Assembly (NCBI GenBank): GCA_030248135.1
Contig: JASANC010002522.1
Span: 1-64,000, forward strand
Length of the DNA: 64,000 bases
Reading direction: 5' to 3'
Origin: Theristus sp. LFF4_11
Lineage: Eukaryota > Nematoda > Chromadorea > Monhysterida > Xyalidae
Positions 22,084 to 34,794 of this stretch are shown in pieces. The position numbers and the translations under genes were made by a program. Within the stretch, counting starts at the first letter, position 1. Every line of letters begins with the position of its first letter. The notes under the pieces were generated by a model, which did not search any database, was not told where the DNA came from, and was given only the letters and a program-made list of their open reading frames with translations.

Positions 22084-25000
22084 ATGGTGCGCCACGGAAA
22101 CGCGTTGCGTTGGTCCCGCAATCGATTGAGCGGTCAGTTTCTGCCCGGTGAATTCAAAAAATGCACGGCTTGCGGCGGCTACTTTCCGTTGGAGTCAATC
22201 GTCGATCACAGACAGCTGGCACATTCAAACTCAAACAGGTGTTTTTTTCTGCATTTCGTGTTTCTGAGAGCATGGGGGTGTGTTGTGTGGTTGTAAATGC
22301 GTGTCAATTTTGTTTTGACAAATTCAATTCAGTTCGAAGGAGAAAGACAATTGCTTCTGTAACAAGACAGACAAACAATCCAATGTGTTCTTGTTTGCTT
22401 GGAATCGAAAAGTCACCACAATGAACGATCAATTTAACATGCGCTTCAGTGATTTGTCGCAGCCGCGACCGTATTATCTCCATAAACGGAGCGCAAAAAG
22501 TTCAGTGGAGTTCAATCTTTCATTTCTCGACGCATATGAACCATCAAGTGTTTTTTGGAACTTTTTGTACAAATTCTGTCATGCGATCGTCCTTTGCAGC
22601 TCACAAAAAGTTGACGAAATCGGTCGAAATGAGGAAGAGGGTGAAGCGGAGCATGAAGAAGATCGTTTCCGAGTGTTTCGCGTCGCCGTGGTACGAACGG
22701 CCAGCAAGAAGGAGCCGACAAAAAGGACTCTTGAATCTCATCACGAGGCGCCTGGTGATGAGCGATCAGAAGCTTCAGCCGTGGCTGTCGATTTACCGGA
22801 GTGTTCTACTGCGCAATACAATCGAAATGACGATATGAGGTTAGAAAGTTATGATGGCGTTATGGTGTTGTTCCAAATGATCGTGCCGAAATCATCGTGA
22901 TTTGTTGCATTTGAATGTCGCCGCTGTTAAGTGGTGAATTTTGTTGGATACTGCAGTCGAACTCTAAATTATAAGAAATCATCTGATGTGTAAAACTCTG
23001 TAAAACTTTTTTTTCTCTCACAACAATTCAGGGCAAGACGCAGCAGCCGCCTTGCGTCACGTGTGTCGTCAACGAGAAACAAAAAAGAGCGATCGGAATC
23101 TGATCAAGCAAACGCGCACGATCGAGGAGTGTCGGACGTTGAAAGTGGTACGGAAAGTGTTTTGGTGAAACGTTTTGTTCAGATAAGCTCATAATTGGCA
23201 TCACGCAAGAACCTGGAAATTTTGAATGCCAATCATTATTTTCTGTGATCGGTAAATTCGGATTCAGTTGTCAGCTGCATCCACTAAATCTATTTTGGTG
23301 TTGGGAAAAAATGCGCTGTGTTTGCAGAAGAACAAATCTTGAAATATTGATTTTTTTTGCTGAAACAAAACAAACGTTCAATATTGTCTCAGCGGCTAAC
23401 AGCAACAGAGAAAAACGAAAATAATGAGTGTAGCAAATGTCAAATTTGTGATCAATTTTTTTGTAATTTTTCATTTGTTTTCCAGAACCAGACCACGCGA
23501 GCAGCTCTTTCGACACGAACGTCAATGGGCGAATGTTGAGCGATGCCGAGCTGCGCGACAAACTTCGCCAAGAGAAACGTCGAACGGACGTGGGTGATAT
23601 TGAGGGGCAAATAGCGAGGCTATGGTTTGCGGTTGTTTGTTTGTTTGTTTTTAATTGTGTGCTGGGGTGGTTTGCGTTTGGTTTTTTGATAATCGTTTGT
23701 TTGCTAGCCGAATAGAACTGACATGAGAAATGCGTGCGAAAACACGTCCGTATTTGACCTGTGCCGGAGAAAAGTATGAAAGGCCCTCCCCACGACCTCC
23801 TCCACCAAATATCCAATTCTGAAAACATCATCTTTTTTTAGCTCAGACGTCTCCGATGGAATGCAGGAGACTGGAGTACGCTGGTTACCAATCGATTGGA
23901 TTAATAAAGAGCTCGCAATTCAAATTCTGCTTCGTGTCCAGAAAGGAGCACTGGTAGTTTTTATTTGGCTGCCTTGCTTTTTTATGGCTTTGGATAACAG
24001 TTCCAGTCGTATCACATCTCGCAACGATCTCTTGCGCAGCCAAACTCAAACCCGCAAGCGAGTTTAACTTTTTTTTATTTTTTTATTTTTTGAAAACCAA
24101 TACCAAACGGGTGCTTTTCGACCCTTCCAACTTTCACCACCCTACCACAATTGATTCCAGGACCCTTCCAACTGTCACCACCGTACCACAATTGATTCCA
24201 GGACCCTTCCAACTTTTACCACCATACCACAATTGATTCCAGGACCCAGTGCTCTTATCGAGCGCCCCGAGTCGCCTCGTTCCCGAGCACGGCTCCCGAG
24301 CGCAACTGTTCGATTTCACGAAATTCACGCAACGACCGCCCGATAGTTGGCTGTCATACGTCAGAGAGGACGATGGAGGAAGATGGGCGCAGAAACAGCA
24401 GACCGTGTTCGCGTATACGCTTGGGGACGGACACTTGGGCGTCAGGTTGGCGACGCACTTCTGTGATCCGAAACCGACGATACCGACGCATCGAAAAGGA
24501 TGGGATTGGACGGTGAGGCGAGAAACTGGGCACACTTGGAACACTGAAAGAAAAAAAGAAAACTTTGAATCAGGCATTCTGCAAAATGCAACAGACAGGG
24601 CGTTTTCGAAACTGTTACGCTACGCTTGTTAAATGTCAGTTTTTTGCTTTGTGGGCTGCGGACTGACACCGCGAGGGCTGTACACTGTTTTGCGGTTCCG
24701 CCCGGTAAGCGAAGACCGCGGCGACCCCGGGCTCGTCAATTCGACAAGTCGCCAGACCGCACAGTCTCAAAAATGCGACGTGCGCCGAGGGTTGGTAATG
24801 GCAGCACGAAACATCAGCCAGACCTAATTTTTTTGACAGATGTACTTGGGTTGGCTTATGGCCACGCATATATGCGTAAAAACGATGTTCAACGACAGTT
24901 TTTGCTTTGCGGGCTGCGGACCTTAAGCTTTTATACGACCTTTGCAGCTGCACATGACCATCTCGCGCAACGTTGGGTGTCCGGACCTGTATCGATATTG

Positions 25001-28000
25001 TTATTTGCTCTCCGATCGCTGTTTGCTGAAACGAAGTGCAAATTCGCCAACTACGGAATGGCTGTGTGCCATGAAAGTATATCGGTCGGTCAGTTTGGCA
25101 AATTTGCTTGAATTTACGATTGGATTTCTTTGCCAGATCGTCTCAGCTGTGTCAAACACATGGCATGGCCGTGTGTGCTTGCTGTTGTATACACCGGATT
25201 TCCAAATTAAACGCATCAATGTCTACTGTTCGGTGTCGCAGAAATTTCATATCGTTTTTTGTCACCGCTAGTGGCCTCGTGGTAGCGAGTTAGACTGTTG
25301 TCTGTGCGTTCGAGGGATCGAGCCCCGCCGAGGGGTGTATAAACACTTGATGACAGAGAAAACTCGATGGATGGACGCCTTACTCAATGGCGTTCAGTGC
25401 GCTTCTCTGGGTTAGCCCTGGCTAAAAACATCGCCTAAAATCCCCAACAACAACAATATCGGTGCCATGAAAATGGGAAATGGGTCTAAGCACACGCCGA
25501 TTAGTGCACGGCGCGGGCTTAGAGATGTAAGGGTCAAAAAAATTTTTTTTTAACTTTAAAAAAAAGTAAAAAAATGAGCTTTTTTATATTTTTTTATTAA
25601 AAATTTTTGACATTTTTTCTTTAATGTGCCCTGAAAATGCCGTTTTTGGCATAATTTTTCGAAAGTTCAACAAAAATTTTCTTTGACTTTACCTTGTCAC
25701 TTTGTCTTCAACGCTGCAGGTGGTATTCTGGATTGATTTATCGACTGTTTTTAGCCTTGGTGAGTGATGATCGACTCGCGCATTGAAGTACTTGAGCGTC
25801 GCAAAGGCTAGTTCAACAAATTCCGATGCCGCTAAGGTGAGATAGAAGCAGAGAACTCACATTTACGCATCGTTTTTCAGGATCTCGAAAGGTCGAAATT
25901 GCACTGTCTGCCACTGCAAGCGTAACTTCGTTGGTTGCTCGTTGCTGTTTCGCCTCGTGTCGTCAGCATGATCACACCGGTTTGTTGTTGAACTTGTTTC
26001 CGTGTTATTTGAGGTGAATTGAGAGGCAAAACACGAGACGTGATGTCGTCGGTGGGAAAATGGGGTCGCCGAAACCAAGTCTGAAATTTTCACCCTCCTC
26101 CCATATGAGTGGGGTTCATAAGGTAAGTCGGTGGCTCCTCAGATGGTGATATTCGGACTCCCTGAAACATTCTGAACAACTTTCATTTAAAAAAAAATTA
26201 AATTTTTTTTTTTTAAAGAAAAAAAATAGAAAATTTTTTTTTCTTGACATCTCTACGCGGGCTTTAGGACTCGAATGTTCTTGTCTCAGCAAATTACACA
26301 CGCTTTCGGTGTTTTCCTTCGCAGGTGGTACGGTATCGCACGGCCGTTCACTCGTGCGCCTCGTCTCCGCATTCGTGGTGAGACCGCGAAACAGGAGTTC
26401 GGCACAAATGTGCAACGGGAAATCGCGGCACGCACACCGAGGTAAAATCGCGACTCAACGTTGAAATGGAAATGGAAACCATCACATAAATCATTCAAAT
26501 TCGCGCCAATGAATATTGGCTGGTTAAGCAGTCGTGTTGTGAACGCAGAACACCGCTGAAAGATTGAAAATAATGGAAAGGGACATGAAGGAGAACTGGG
26601 GTATCTAATTTTAAGCTTTGTTCTGTTGTAAACAACGTTCTATGCACTGATTGGCTCATTTGGAATTTGCCCTGGCTGACTTATTGGTCGTACTGAATGA
26701 ACAGGTAGCTGATTAGCTTGCTTGATTTGAGTTGTTGATTGATTGTTTTATGTTTGATTGCTTGGTTGTTTATTTTACAGAAAAGCAGCACCTGTTTCTT
26801 TGCTGCAAGTCGTCATGAACACTGAGTCATGCGACAAGCGACCGATGACGAAGACCACATCGGTTGGTTTTTTTTATTGTACTCTTGTTCGGGCGTAAAG
26901 GGGCATTCATGAAGCACTATTCAGTGACCGCGCAGCTATCTTTTAACACAGTTACGCGCCACTGAAAACTGCTTCATGGATGCGCTTTAAGTAACTGCCG
27001 TGACAGGTAGACAATCAGTAAAGAGGGAAAAACAGTGTTTTGTTTCAAAAAGATGACTAGGCGTACTTTGAATTTTGAATGAGCAAGAAGCGAATAAGGC
27101 CAATAAAACCATTCATTGTCGACCAGCACGTGTGCTGCTATGTGCCGTGTACAGTGTTTACATACATGACAAGTTGGATCCACTAGGGATGACACAGAAA
27201 AGAAACCAGTAAATGGTTTCTTTTCACGCCAAAAATGAAAAAAACCGGTTTGTTACCAACAGAAAATCTGAATTTTCATTTGTCGAAACAAATCTAAATT
27301 CTTAGTCGTCGAATCCACCACTCAATTGTGTTATTGAGTTCTGATGCCCGTTGGTGACTAGAACACCGTTGATTATTGTTCACAAAACCGAGAAGAACAG
27401 GTTTTAAAAACAGTTTTAAAACCGTGAAAAAACCGGTTTCTTTTCACAAAATATAAAAAAAACTTTCCATCCCTAGGATCCACACAAAATCGCAATTCCC
27501 ATCTTTCAGTTCACGCAACCACCAAGCGTGCCAATGACGCAGCAACAGACGCAAGAGCAAGAACAAATCGAGAACATCCAGGAATACCTCCAGGAGCAGG
27601 ACGACGACAACGAGGAGGAGAACGAGATTCCACGTTTGGAGCCGCAGATCATTTCGGAAAAACCGGTGGAACTAGAGACGCCCAGTGGGCAGGAAGATTT
27701 GGCCAACCGGGTTAGTGTGTGTGCCCCAGGTGAAAGAAAACCACTATGCAACCAACAGCTTATGGTAGTTGCACTGCAACGACGCTTTTTTCATAATTTC
27801 GGTTCACTTGTGTTTTCTGTCAATATCCCCGTTGTTTTTTTGGCAACTTTCACTTATAACTCACAACCCTCGGCTGTCTGGTCTCAGTCTTCGCCAACTG
27901 AAAATCTGTCTCAGCGTCAAAACTCGCGGCCAATGAAGCGAAATGGCGACGAACAACATCCGTTTTTTTTAAATTTAGGTTCGAGCGTTGTCGGAAATCG

Positions 28001-31000
28001 CGCATGTGCTGGGCTACGACAATCAGATCAATGGGCCGTTCGTTTCGGACCACGACATTCGGCAAGAACGGCGGCGCGAACGGATCGAGTTCAAGAAAGG
28101 TTCGTGATGGATGAGATTGGCTGAATTTGCTGCGTTCTCCAATTGTTAGGCGCTGGCGGCTTCGTGTTCATTGTCGCCACTGCGGATCGGTGTTGCACCA
28201 ATGAAGCGTCTGTCAGGCTGTAGAGTCAGGCCAGCCGACCTTCAGGATGCGAACGGCTCGGTCGGACGCTCGTGCAGTGACTGTAGCCCTTCAGTTCTTC
28301 TTCCTTGAATATTTGATGCGTATTAGTAAAACTCAGCATTGTGTGCAACTCGTTGATTGGCGGTTACCGAATTCGCGTCACTGATTGGTCCGTCAAAAAG
28401 ATACAACCGCATAATTCCATGCTCGTTCGTCAACGTCAACTTCTGGCAGCCTTTCCACGCCAAAACTCCCACCAAACTTTCCCGTCGCCAAGTCTCCCTT
28501 CACAATTGCCCGTCTTTTCAGGCAGCCTTCACAATCCAATATCGCCCGCCAGTCTGATTCCGCTGCATGACTGCGAGCAAACGGCGACCGGCTCAAATCC
28601 GCCCCGCTACGTCCGGTGGCTGCCGTTGGAGTGCGTCGGTCCCGACCTGGCCGTGTTCTACATGCTGCAGGCGGCACAGCTGCATGCCGAGTATGTCAGC
28701 ACTGGCGTGGCGTATGAGGTGCCGATTGACAGATCGAAGGGGTACGGACGGTTGGGTAGTTTTTGGACTGGTTGCTTTCCCCGGGCTTCATAAAGACCAG
28801 TTCATGCACGACGTATTTGTATCCGGCACGTCACGTCACGACGCGTCATGTATGAATGCGTGCATGAACGAGCACGTGTTCTAAAGATAACTTGACGTGC
28901 CGGATGGCGGTTTTTTGCATCATGAATGAAGACGTGACGTGACGTGCCGTTACAATTTGTGTGCATGAATTGGCCTTCTTAAGGCACCCAGATCCGGTGA
29001 TTTGCAGCGGACTAATGTGGACAGCCAGTTTCACTGCATTTCGACGCTGTAAGATTTCGTAGCAGAAAAATACGCTCTCTGGTGTATTGAAGCGAAATGA
29101 AATGAAATCTCAAAGCGTAAAAAGCCATCACTCGACAAACATACTAGCACACCACATCCCAGTCAATACGAGCCTGTGCGTTTGTTTGTGTGGCACCATC
29201 ATGCAACACCACAACACGTAACCAAGCACACGTGTGCTTCAGACAAGAAATTGTCGCGTTTAATTACAGGTTCCTGTTCAATATTCAAAAAGCGTATGCG
29301 GAGCAAGAAGCGACGATTGATTGGGTGCGTGAATTGAAAACAGACAATGGTGGTCATTGGAGCAGATTTGGCACTGAGAGGCCGCACTTTGGGTTGGTGG
29401 AGAACGCTTGTTTTTGAAAATGGAGTTTTTTTAGTTAGATGTTAGTTTTATTAAATAGTTCAGTGCTTCAGTTTTATTGTTATTGGTCGTTTTCATGCAT
29501 TCAGTTGTTTCGGACATGATCCAATTAGTCAGCATCCTGTTTTATTCGTTAATTTTACCGCATTGCGTTTCCATGTTCTGTGAGCAAAAATGACAATGTT
29601 CTGAAAAAATCACCTGTAGCTAGCATCTAGCAAGCTGCGTCGCTCTATGATGGTCCTTTTTTCAACAACTTCTATCTTTACGTTTTTTTAGATACGAATG
29701 CCACCTGGATTTGACCAATGGCTCGTGTCAATTGAAGCGTTCCAGGCCGTTTTTCTTGCGAAAACAGCTGATCGATACCGAACCAGCCAGCATCACACGG
29801 TGGACGCATGCCGTGGGTGGTTTCAGTCTTTGGCTTCAGTTTGAGACTACATTCCATTTGGATTATATACAACATGCTGATTGGCTGGTTGCACAGTGAC
29901 GCATACAATCTGCGCAGGCATTGCTGTGGAGGCGGAGTTTGCCTGCGCGGAATGCACGGGTCAACTACACGTCTGTGCAACCAACCAATCAGCTAGTTGT
30001 ATATGTTATCCAGATGGAATGTAGGTGTTGCGTAATTGGCAAATGTAAACTTTTGTTAGGAATTTATTGTCGTGCTAGAAATAGAGGCATTATGCTGTAG
30101 CATAACACTACCACCACGGGCAATAACACGACGATTGGAATTGTCTGTACTGTTGCACCCAAAGTATCCAGTAAAACACTGAACTGTGTTCCAGTCAAGA
30201 CACCGACTAGAAAAACGTCGAAGACCCGTGAAAAAAACGTCAGCGAGCGAGACATGTTACAATTAAATGTTCAAAATTTAACACAATTAACGAATACAAT
30301 TAAAAGCGATGTTACAGGTGGTACTACACCAACGGCGCAACATGGCCTGTCCGGATCTGTTCCGTTACGTGTACCTGCTCTACACGCGCGACTCCTATCT
30401 CCGGTCGGAGCATTGCAGTCGCCCAACCACTTCAACCGAACGCCCAGCGCACCCTGAAATGGGTCTCGTCTTCTATCGGTGGTACGGTCAACCACGCCCG
30501 TTCGAGCGTCTGCTTGAGGGCGCGTTGAATTTCGTCCGAAAGTGCATCGACAACAAATATCGCTATTTGCCGAGGTGAGGATTGTTGTTTTTTGTTTGGT
30601 GTGTTTTGCGATTTGCTTCAGGCTGGGCTAACCGTGGTGCAACGGTGGCATGTCTTCTGTCACAGACTTCCGGGCTGCACAAGCACAATGCATCACCAAA
30701 GAGTCACAGAGTCTTAAGAACTCACCGTCCTGGGCTTTTCGCCGTAAAAACTCGTTTTTTTTTTCTTTAAATACTCAAGAAACCGGTCTTAATGCAACTC
30801 AAACCAATCGCCGTTGTTGCATTGTGGGTATTTCGATTTCGATGGGCTTCTTCATTTCTGTGCTGCTCTTCTGAAGATGCAGAAGACTGTCTTAACTCGT
30901 AGATTATGCCTTTCCCCACCCACAGCAGAATTCGAAATCAATCACTGAAATTGAATGAACTCAAATAAAACCAATGCAAAAAATATTATCACTTTTTTAG

Positions 31001-34000
31001 TTTCTGCGACTCAATGAGTGCGCAGACGTATACAAAGGAAACTAGTTTCAGTCTTTCTGTGGCAATTCAAAATAACCAAGTGACCGGACCGGTGCTTATT
31101 TAGGCGAACTGGATCACTTTACCAAATTTTGAATTCGCGCGTCATACATGAAACAGTTTACCTATCGATGCGCGCATCGAGTCTCGGCACCCAAATAAAA
31201 GATCATAGTAAAATGAACCCAAAAAAATCGAATTCAATCGCTCGCTTTCGTCCAGCAAGCGTTCGCAACGCCGCGAGCCGGCGCGCACGTACTACGGCGG
31301 CTGGCGGCGGCATCGACGGGCCGTGAAAGCGGCCGCTGCTTCAGCGACGGTCACCGGGCGCGAAACGAACGAACGACCGCCGACGCTCGAGCATCGCTCG
31401 CGCAAATCGTCCATCCGTTCCTCCGCCTATCGAGTGATCGACGGTCCGGTGGTAGGGGACAATGTCACCGTGATCTCGTCATCAGCGACCGCTCCTCGTC
31501 TGGCGCCGGCGCCCGTCGCGGTGCGTCCCGCCGCTCAGACCCGTCGGTCGTCGCGTAAAACGGTCGTTGCGCCCGCGCCGCCGTTGCTGCTGTCGCCGAC
31601 GCGTTTTCTGACTCCGATGTCGGTGGAAACCACTCCGGTTGGTGGCGACGACGACGACAACGCCTGCTGGCAAGCTTCGCTCGAAGAAGCGCGGAAACGC
31701 GCGAAAACGGCGGTGGCAACACCGCACGCGAATGCGGTCACGGTCGCTGTGCCGGACGCGCTGAGCGAGGCGCATTCGTTCCGCACGGAACGCGGCTTCA
31801 ATCAGGTGCTCAGTGCCGATCAGGTGCTCCGGTTGAAACGCGAGGAGGAGGCGGTCGTGCCCGGCCCGGAGAGGTTCGCCATGGTGGTTTTCGCTGTTGA
31901 AATTTTACAGTCACTCAGTCAAGTTTTATTCTGCAGTGCACGGGCATGATACCAGAGAAGTGTAAGACACCATGAGTAGGCAAGCCACATTTTACAATTG
32001 TTGTTGGTGCTACATTGTCCCGTCGTGAAGATCACATGACCAGACACCGTTGGGCTGGGTGTTTAGCGGTGCACTCAGGCGGGTGATATCAATGAGGCTT
32101 CTTCTGTCGGGCTTTTGAGCTTCCAATTTGATTCTTTGTCTCTCACCGACAAAGTAAATACAACGAATCAATGAATGAATGACGTTTCGTATATCCATTC
32201 ATAGCGCTCTGTTTTCTGATTGCAGTCTATTCACCCTGAAACAATGCGATCACGACGCCGACTCCGGCACAACGTGGATTCCGTTTCCGGCCATTTCAAT
32301 CGATCTCGCCACGCTCTACCTGTTGGACTCGCTGTTCGATCCGTCGCTTGTGTCGAAGTGTCGAAACCGAACCGTACCGAGAGATGCGTCCAAAGGGTTT
32401 GTGTGTGTGTGTTTGATTCCATTCTTATTCCATTTTATTTCGCGCAAAAAGCAGGAAAACTCCGATAAAACTGTATGAACAGCATATAGTTCGGAGCATG
32501 TTTGGTGTTTTTATGCGTTGTCGTTCAGTATACCGGTGCAAGCGTATTGCCGCGCTGCGATAAAGTTTGCATTTTTATAGGTTATTGTTGTTGTAGTTGT
32601 TGGGATTTTTAGGCGATGCTTTTAGCCATGGCTAACCCAGAGAAGCGTACAGAACGCCATTGAGTAGGGCGCCCATCAAGTTTTCTGTGTCATTAAGTGC
32701 CTACATACCCCTCGGCGGGGCTCGATCCCCCGAGCGCACAGACTGTAGTCTAACGCACTACCACCAGGCCACGGGGTGACTTTTGTACGCTGCTCTCACA
32801 GTTATATCGGAGTTCCTGCGTTTCGCTGAAAAAAATGAAATGGAACAATGTCGAGACTGTTTGCAGTTACATGTACGCACTGTCGTCCGCACACGACTCC
32901 GCCCACTCCGGCGCCGACGACGACTTGCCGGAGCACACGACGTGGACGCAGGTGCAGACACGCTGTGACAAGCCGTATTTGCTGAGCATGGGCCACGTGC
33001 AGCGCGCTGAGCCGTTCACGTTGAACTTGAATCGAAACCGCATCAAAATGAGGGGCGCCTTGCGGACGCCGGCGGCAAGGGTGCTGGGCTATTGCTCCAA
33101 TTATACGCATGTGGTCGGTTTTGCGTTTTGTTTTGTTGTTTTTTTTGTGATAGTGGTTTGATTGTGGTCGGTTTTGGTTGTTGCTTTGTTTTTTGAGATA
33201 GTAGTTTGCTTGGTTGTCATTTTTTTGTGAGAGCAGCGGATCAGCACAACGCGAATATTCAGTTCGGTCTAATCTTTCTCACTCAAACTGTCAGAAACTG
33301 TGTATTCAGTTGTGCTCTCAAAAACATGGCACACTGATCGGCTGCATCCAGCTGGTATCAGATAAGTCAGTTGTGTCAGTGTCAGAGTGATGCTTTGGTT
33401 GTTCATAAAAATGCGTTTGAATGTGAACAACGTCTTCATGAAACATGAATCATGTAGAACGAGAGTTTGGTAAAGAAAAAACTTTTCAAAAAATAATTTT
33501 TGAAAACAACGTCGTTTTCAACTCTCAGATCTCAACGGCTGCTTGGCGTAGCGAACTGTATCACGATTTGTATCGATTTCGGTATTTGCTGGCAGCGCGC
33601 GCCGATTACGAACAGTCGAACAACGAGCAACCGTGGCAACTCGCGCTTGTGGTGTACAGATGGTTAGTTCGTGTGTTGGTTGTTGTTGACATGTCATCGA
33701 TGTGTCAGCTGACGGTCACTTTCAGCCTGGTAGTTCCACACATGAAGTTCGCTGTTTGCGGTTTCGCCAGGTTTGCCAGTATGTGCCGGCACCGGCCGCA
33801 TCTTCCTGTTGGTTCCAGAATTTTTGTTCGTCGCCCTGCCACGGCTGCACTTGAATGGTTTTTTTTTGTTGACCTCCAACGCGAAGGCCTCACTCTGACG
33901 TGCACTGAACCTGTTCACTAAAAATTATCATCACTCTCCGGTGACTTGTTGATGTTCGATGAAAAAGTTTTAATGTAAAAACTTTCCATGATACTCACAG

Positions 34001-34226
34001 GTACGGTACACCGCGCGAGATTCTCGCTCCTCTAACAGCGATGTCAGCCACAACAACCACAACAGCGACAGACATGCCACAAGACCACGGCAACACTGAC
34101 AATCTGATGGAGTTGGTCGAGGTCGTGGACGAACAGATCGTGGAGACGTACACTGATGAGATGCCGAACATCATGATTGACGACGACGAGGAGGTGCGCC
34201 ATGCCGAGCAGTACTTGGCCGTGTGA
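22084..34226 (+). CDS. 1,267-aa C2H2 zinc-finger protein with a triplicated module, family not recognised
   Basis: Twenty exons join without a phase error: 22084-22238, 22600-22839, 23032-23147, 23486-23624, 23842-23953, 24243-24512, 24948-25084, 26325-26441, 26781-26862, 27510-27710, 27979-28099, 28522-28741, 29270-29392, 29692-29812, 30318-30574, 31256-31873, 32226-32396, 32867-33110, 33529-33662, 34001-34226. A C2H2 finger (C27, C30, H42, H47) is followed by an acidic/basic linker. Three modules follow (about residues 170-430, 525-800, 990-1200). Each runs through: an LSD-x3-LR-like charged helix (MLSDAELRDKLRQEKRR / FVSDHDIRQERRRER / VLSADQVLRLKREE); a W-[LI]-P block (VRWLPIDW, VRWLPLEC, TTWIPFPA); a middle segment (DDGGRW and DNGGHW in modules 1 and 2); a [DC]LY/FR[YF]-x-YLL block; and YRWYG-x-PR. 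Linkers are Q/E- and Ala-rich. Likely nuclear from composition; function unknown. Confidence 0.72.
22953..22992 (+). repeat. truncated M1 MITE end
   Basis: gcagtcgaactctaaattat followed by aagaaatcatctgat matches the left terminal repeat of the M1 family, with no right end. Lies in an intron. Confidence 0.5.
24120..24242 (+). repeat. 41-bp direct tandem repeat (x3) duplicating a splice acceptor
   Basis: Three 41-bp units, each running from gacccttccaac to acaattgattccag. The third abuts the exon starting at 24243 (GACCC...). Each unit ends with the same acceptor context, so the intron 3' end is present three times. Confidence 0.85.
25264..25462 (+). repeat. tRNA-derived SINE (copy 1 of 3)
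   Basis: The head has a tRNA A-box-like tggcctcgtggtagcgagtt and a B-box-like gggatcgagccccgcc. The body contains aaactcgatgg, cttctctgggttagccctgg and acatcgcctaaaatcccc; the tail is (AAC)n. Copies at 32570-32776 (inverted) and 56727-56912. Lies in an intron of the zinc-finger gene. Confidence 0.8.
26896..26989. repeat. hairpin MITE, family H (copy 3)
   Basis: aaggggcattcatgaagcac pairs with ctgcttcatggatgcgcttt. The interior gtgaccgcgcagct / agttacgcgcca is shared with the other copies. Confidence 0.7.
27184..27475. mobile_element. hAT-like MITE with 8-bp target-site duplication
   Basis: A 292-bp element with termini TAGGGATG and CATCCCTA, flanked on both sides by the identical 8-mer GGATCCAC (27176-27183 and 27476-27483). 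Subterminal regions carry inverted aaaagaaacc / ggtttctttt and several aaccggtt palindromes. An 8-bp duplication and TAGGG-type ends are hallmarks of the hAT superfamily. Non-autonomous; sits in an intron. Confidence 0.85.
29848..30023. repeat. TA-flanked MITE related to family M1
   Basis: Ends tacattccat and atggaatgta. The arms tatacaacatgctgattgg and ccaatcagctagttgtata form a long inverted repeat. Its internal arms match M1, but its outermost bases differ, so it may be a subfamily. Confidence 0.65.
31006..31210 (+). repeat. dispersed repeat, family R7 (copy 2)
   Basis: Contains tctgcgactcaatgagtg, then gcttatttaggcgaactgg, gaattcgcgcgtcatacatg and aataaaagatcatag. The same blocks occur in reverse order at 57955-58175. 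Confidence 0.55.
32424..32500 (+). repeat. dispersed repeat, family R5 (copy 3)
   Basis: Same block order as copies 1 and 2 (ttttatttcgcgcaaaaagc, aactccgataaaactgtatg, then gttcggagc). Lies in an intron of the zinc-finger gene. Confidence 0.6.
32570..32776 (-). repeat. tRNA-derived SINE (copy 2, inverted)
   Basis: On the minus strand it gives the A-box-like head tggtggtagtgcgttaga, the B-box-like gggatcgagccccgcc and the body gcttctctgggttagcc, with a (CAA)n tail. Confidence 0.8.
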
Positions 34227-34794
34227 TTGATTGGTGATTTTATGATTTGATGAATTCACTCGCCGATGTTGGATTCGCTTTTTTTATGTGAGCAGTGGAT
34301 TTGTTTTACTGATTGGCTGTTTCGATGGACTCAGAGGCAGTGATTGCGTGCATATTTTACGTAGACTGGTCCATTTTTTGGATTTGTGCAGTCCATTTTG
34401 GTGAACTGCAGATGAGTCCTTTTTTATTCATTGGATAGTCAATTATTGTTGTTGATGTTCATTGTTGTTGTTTTCCGCTTTTTATGGTTTCGTTTTTTAT
34501 TTATCGTTTTTGCTGATTCACATTTTACGGTACACACACCATAATTAGACACATTTTGCATTGCACAGAAATATTAGTTGACGGTTCTATTCTGTTCTAA
34601 AATGAAAAAAAAAACAAAATAAAAGTAAAAAAATATGCTAGAAACTTCGGGCTGGTTTTGGATTTTTCTTTGAACTGCGGTCTCCCGTTTGAAAACATGT
34701 CAAACATTTATTCAAATGCCGCTTCGATATTGCCACGATAACAGCACTTGCAATGTATCCAAACTGCAAAAAAAAAGGTTCGTATCAGGCGGAA
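34227..34794. other. intergenic between zinc-finger gene and CMTR1
   Basis: 568 bp between a stop and the next start on the same strand. AT-rich, containing two gene ends. No further gene seen. Confidence 0.5.

Noticed and set aside
25600..25780. Exon at 25716 (WYSGLIYRLF after a gcag acceptor) as the continuation of module 1 in the zinc-finger gene
   Set aside because: It fits the phase, but the exon at 26325-26441 fits phase at both ends and matches WYG-x-x-RPF of module 2. 25716 may be a decayed duplicate.
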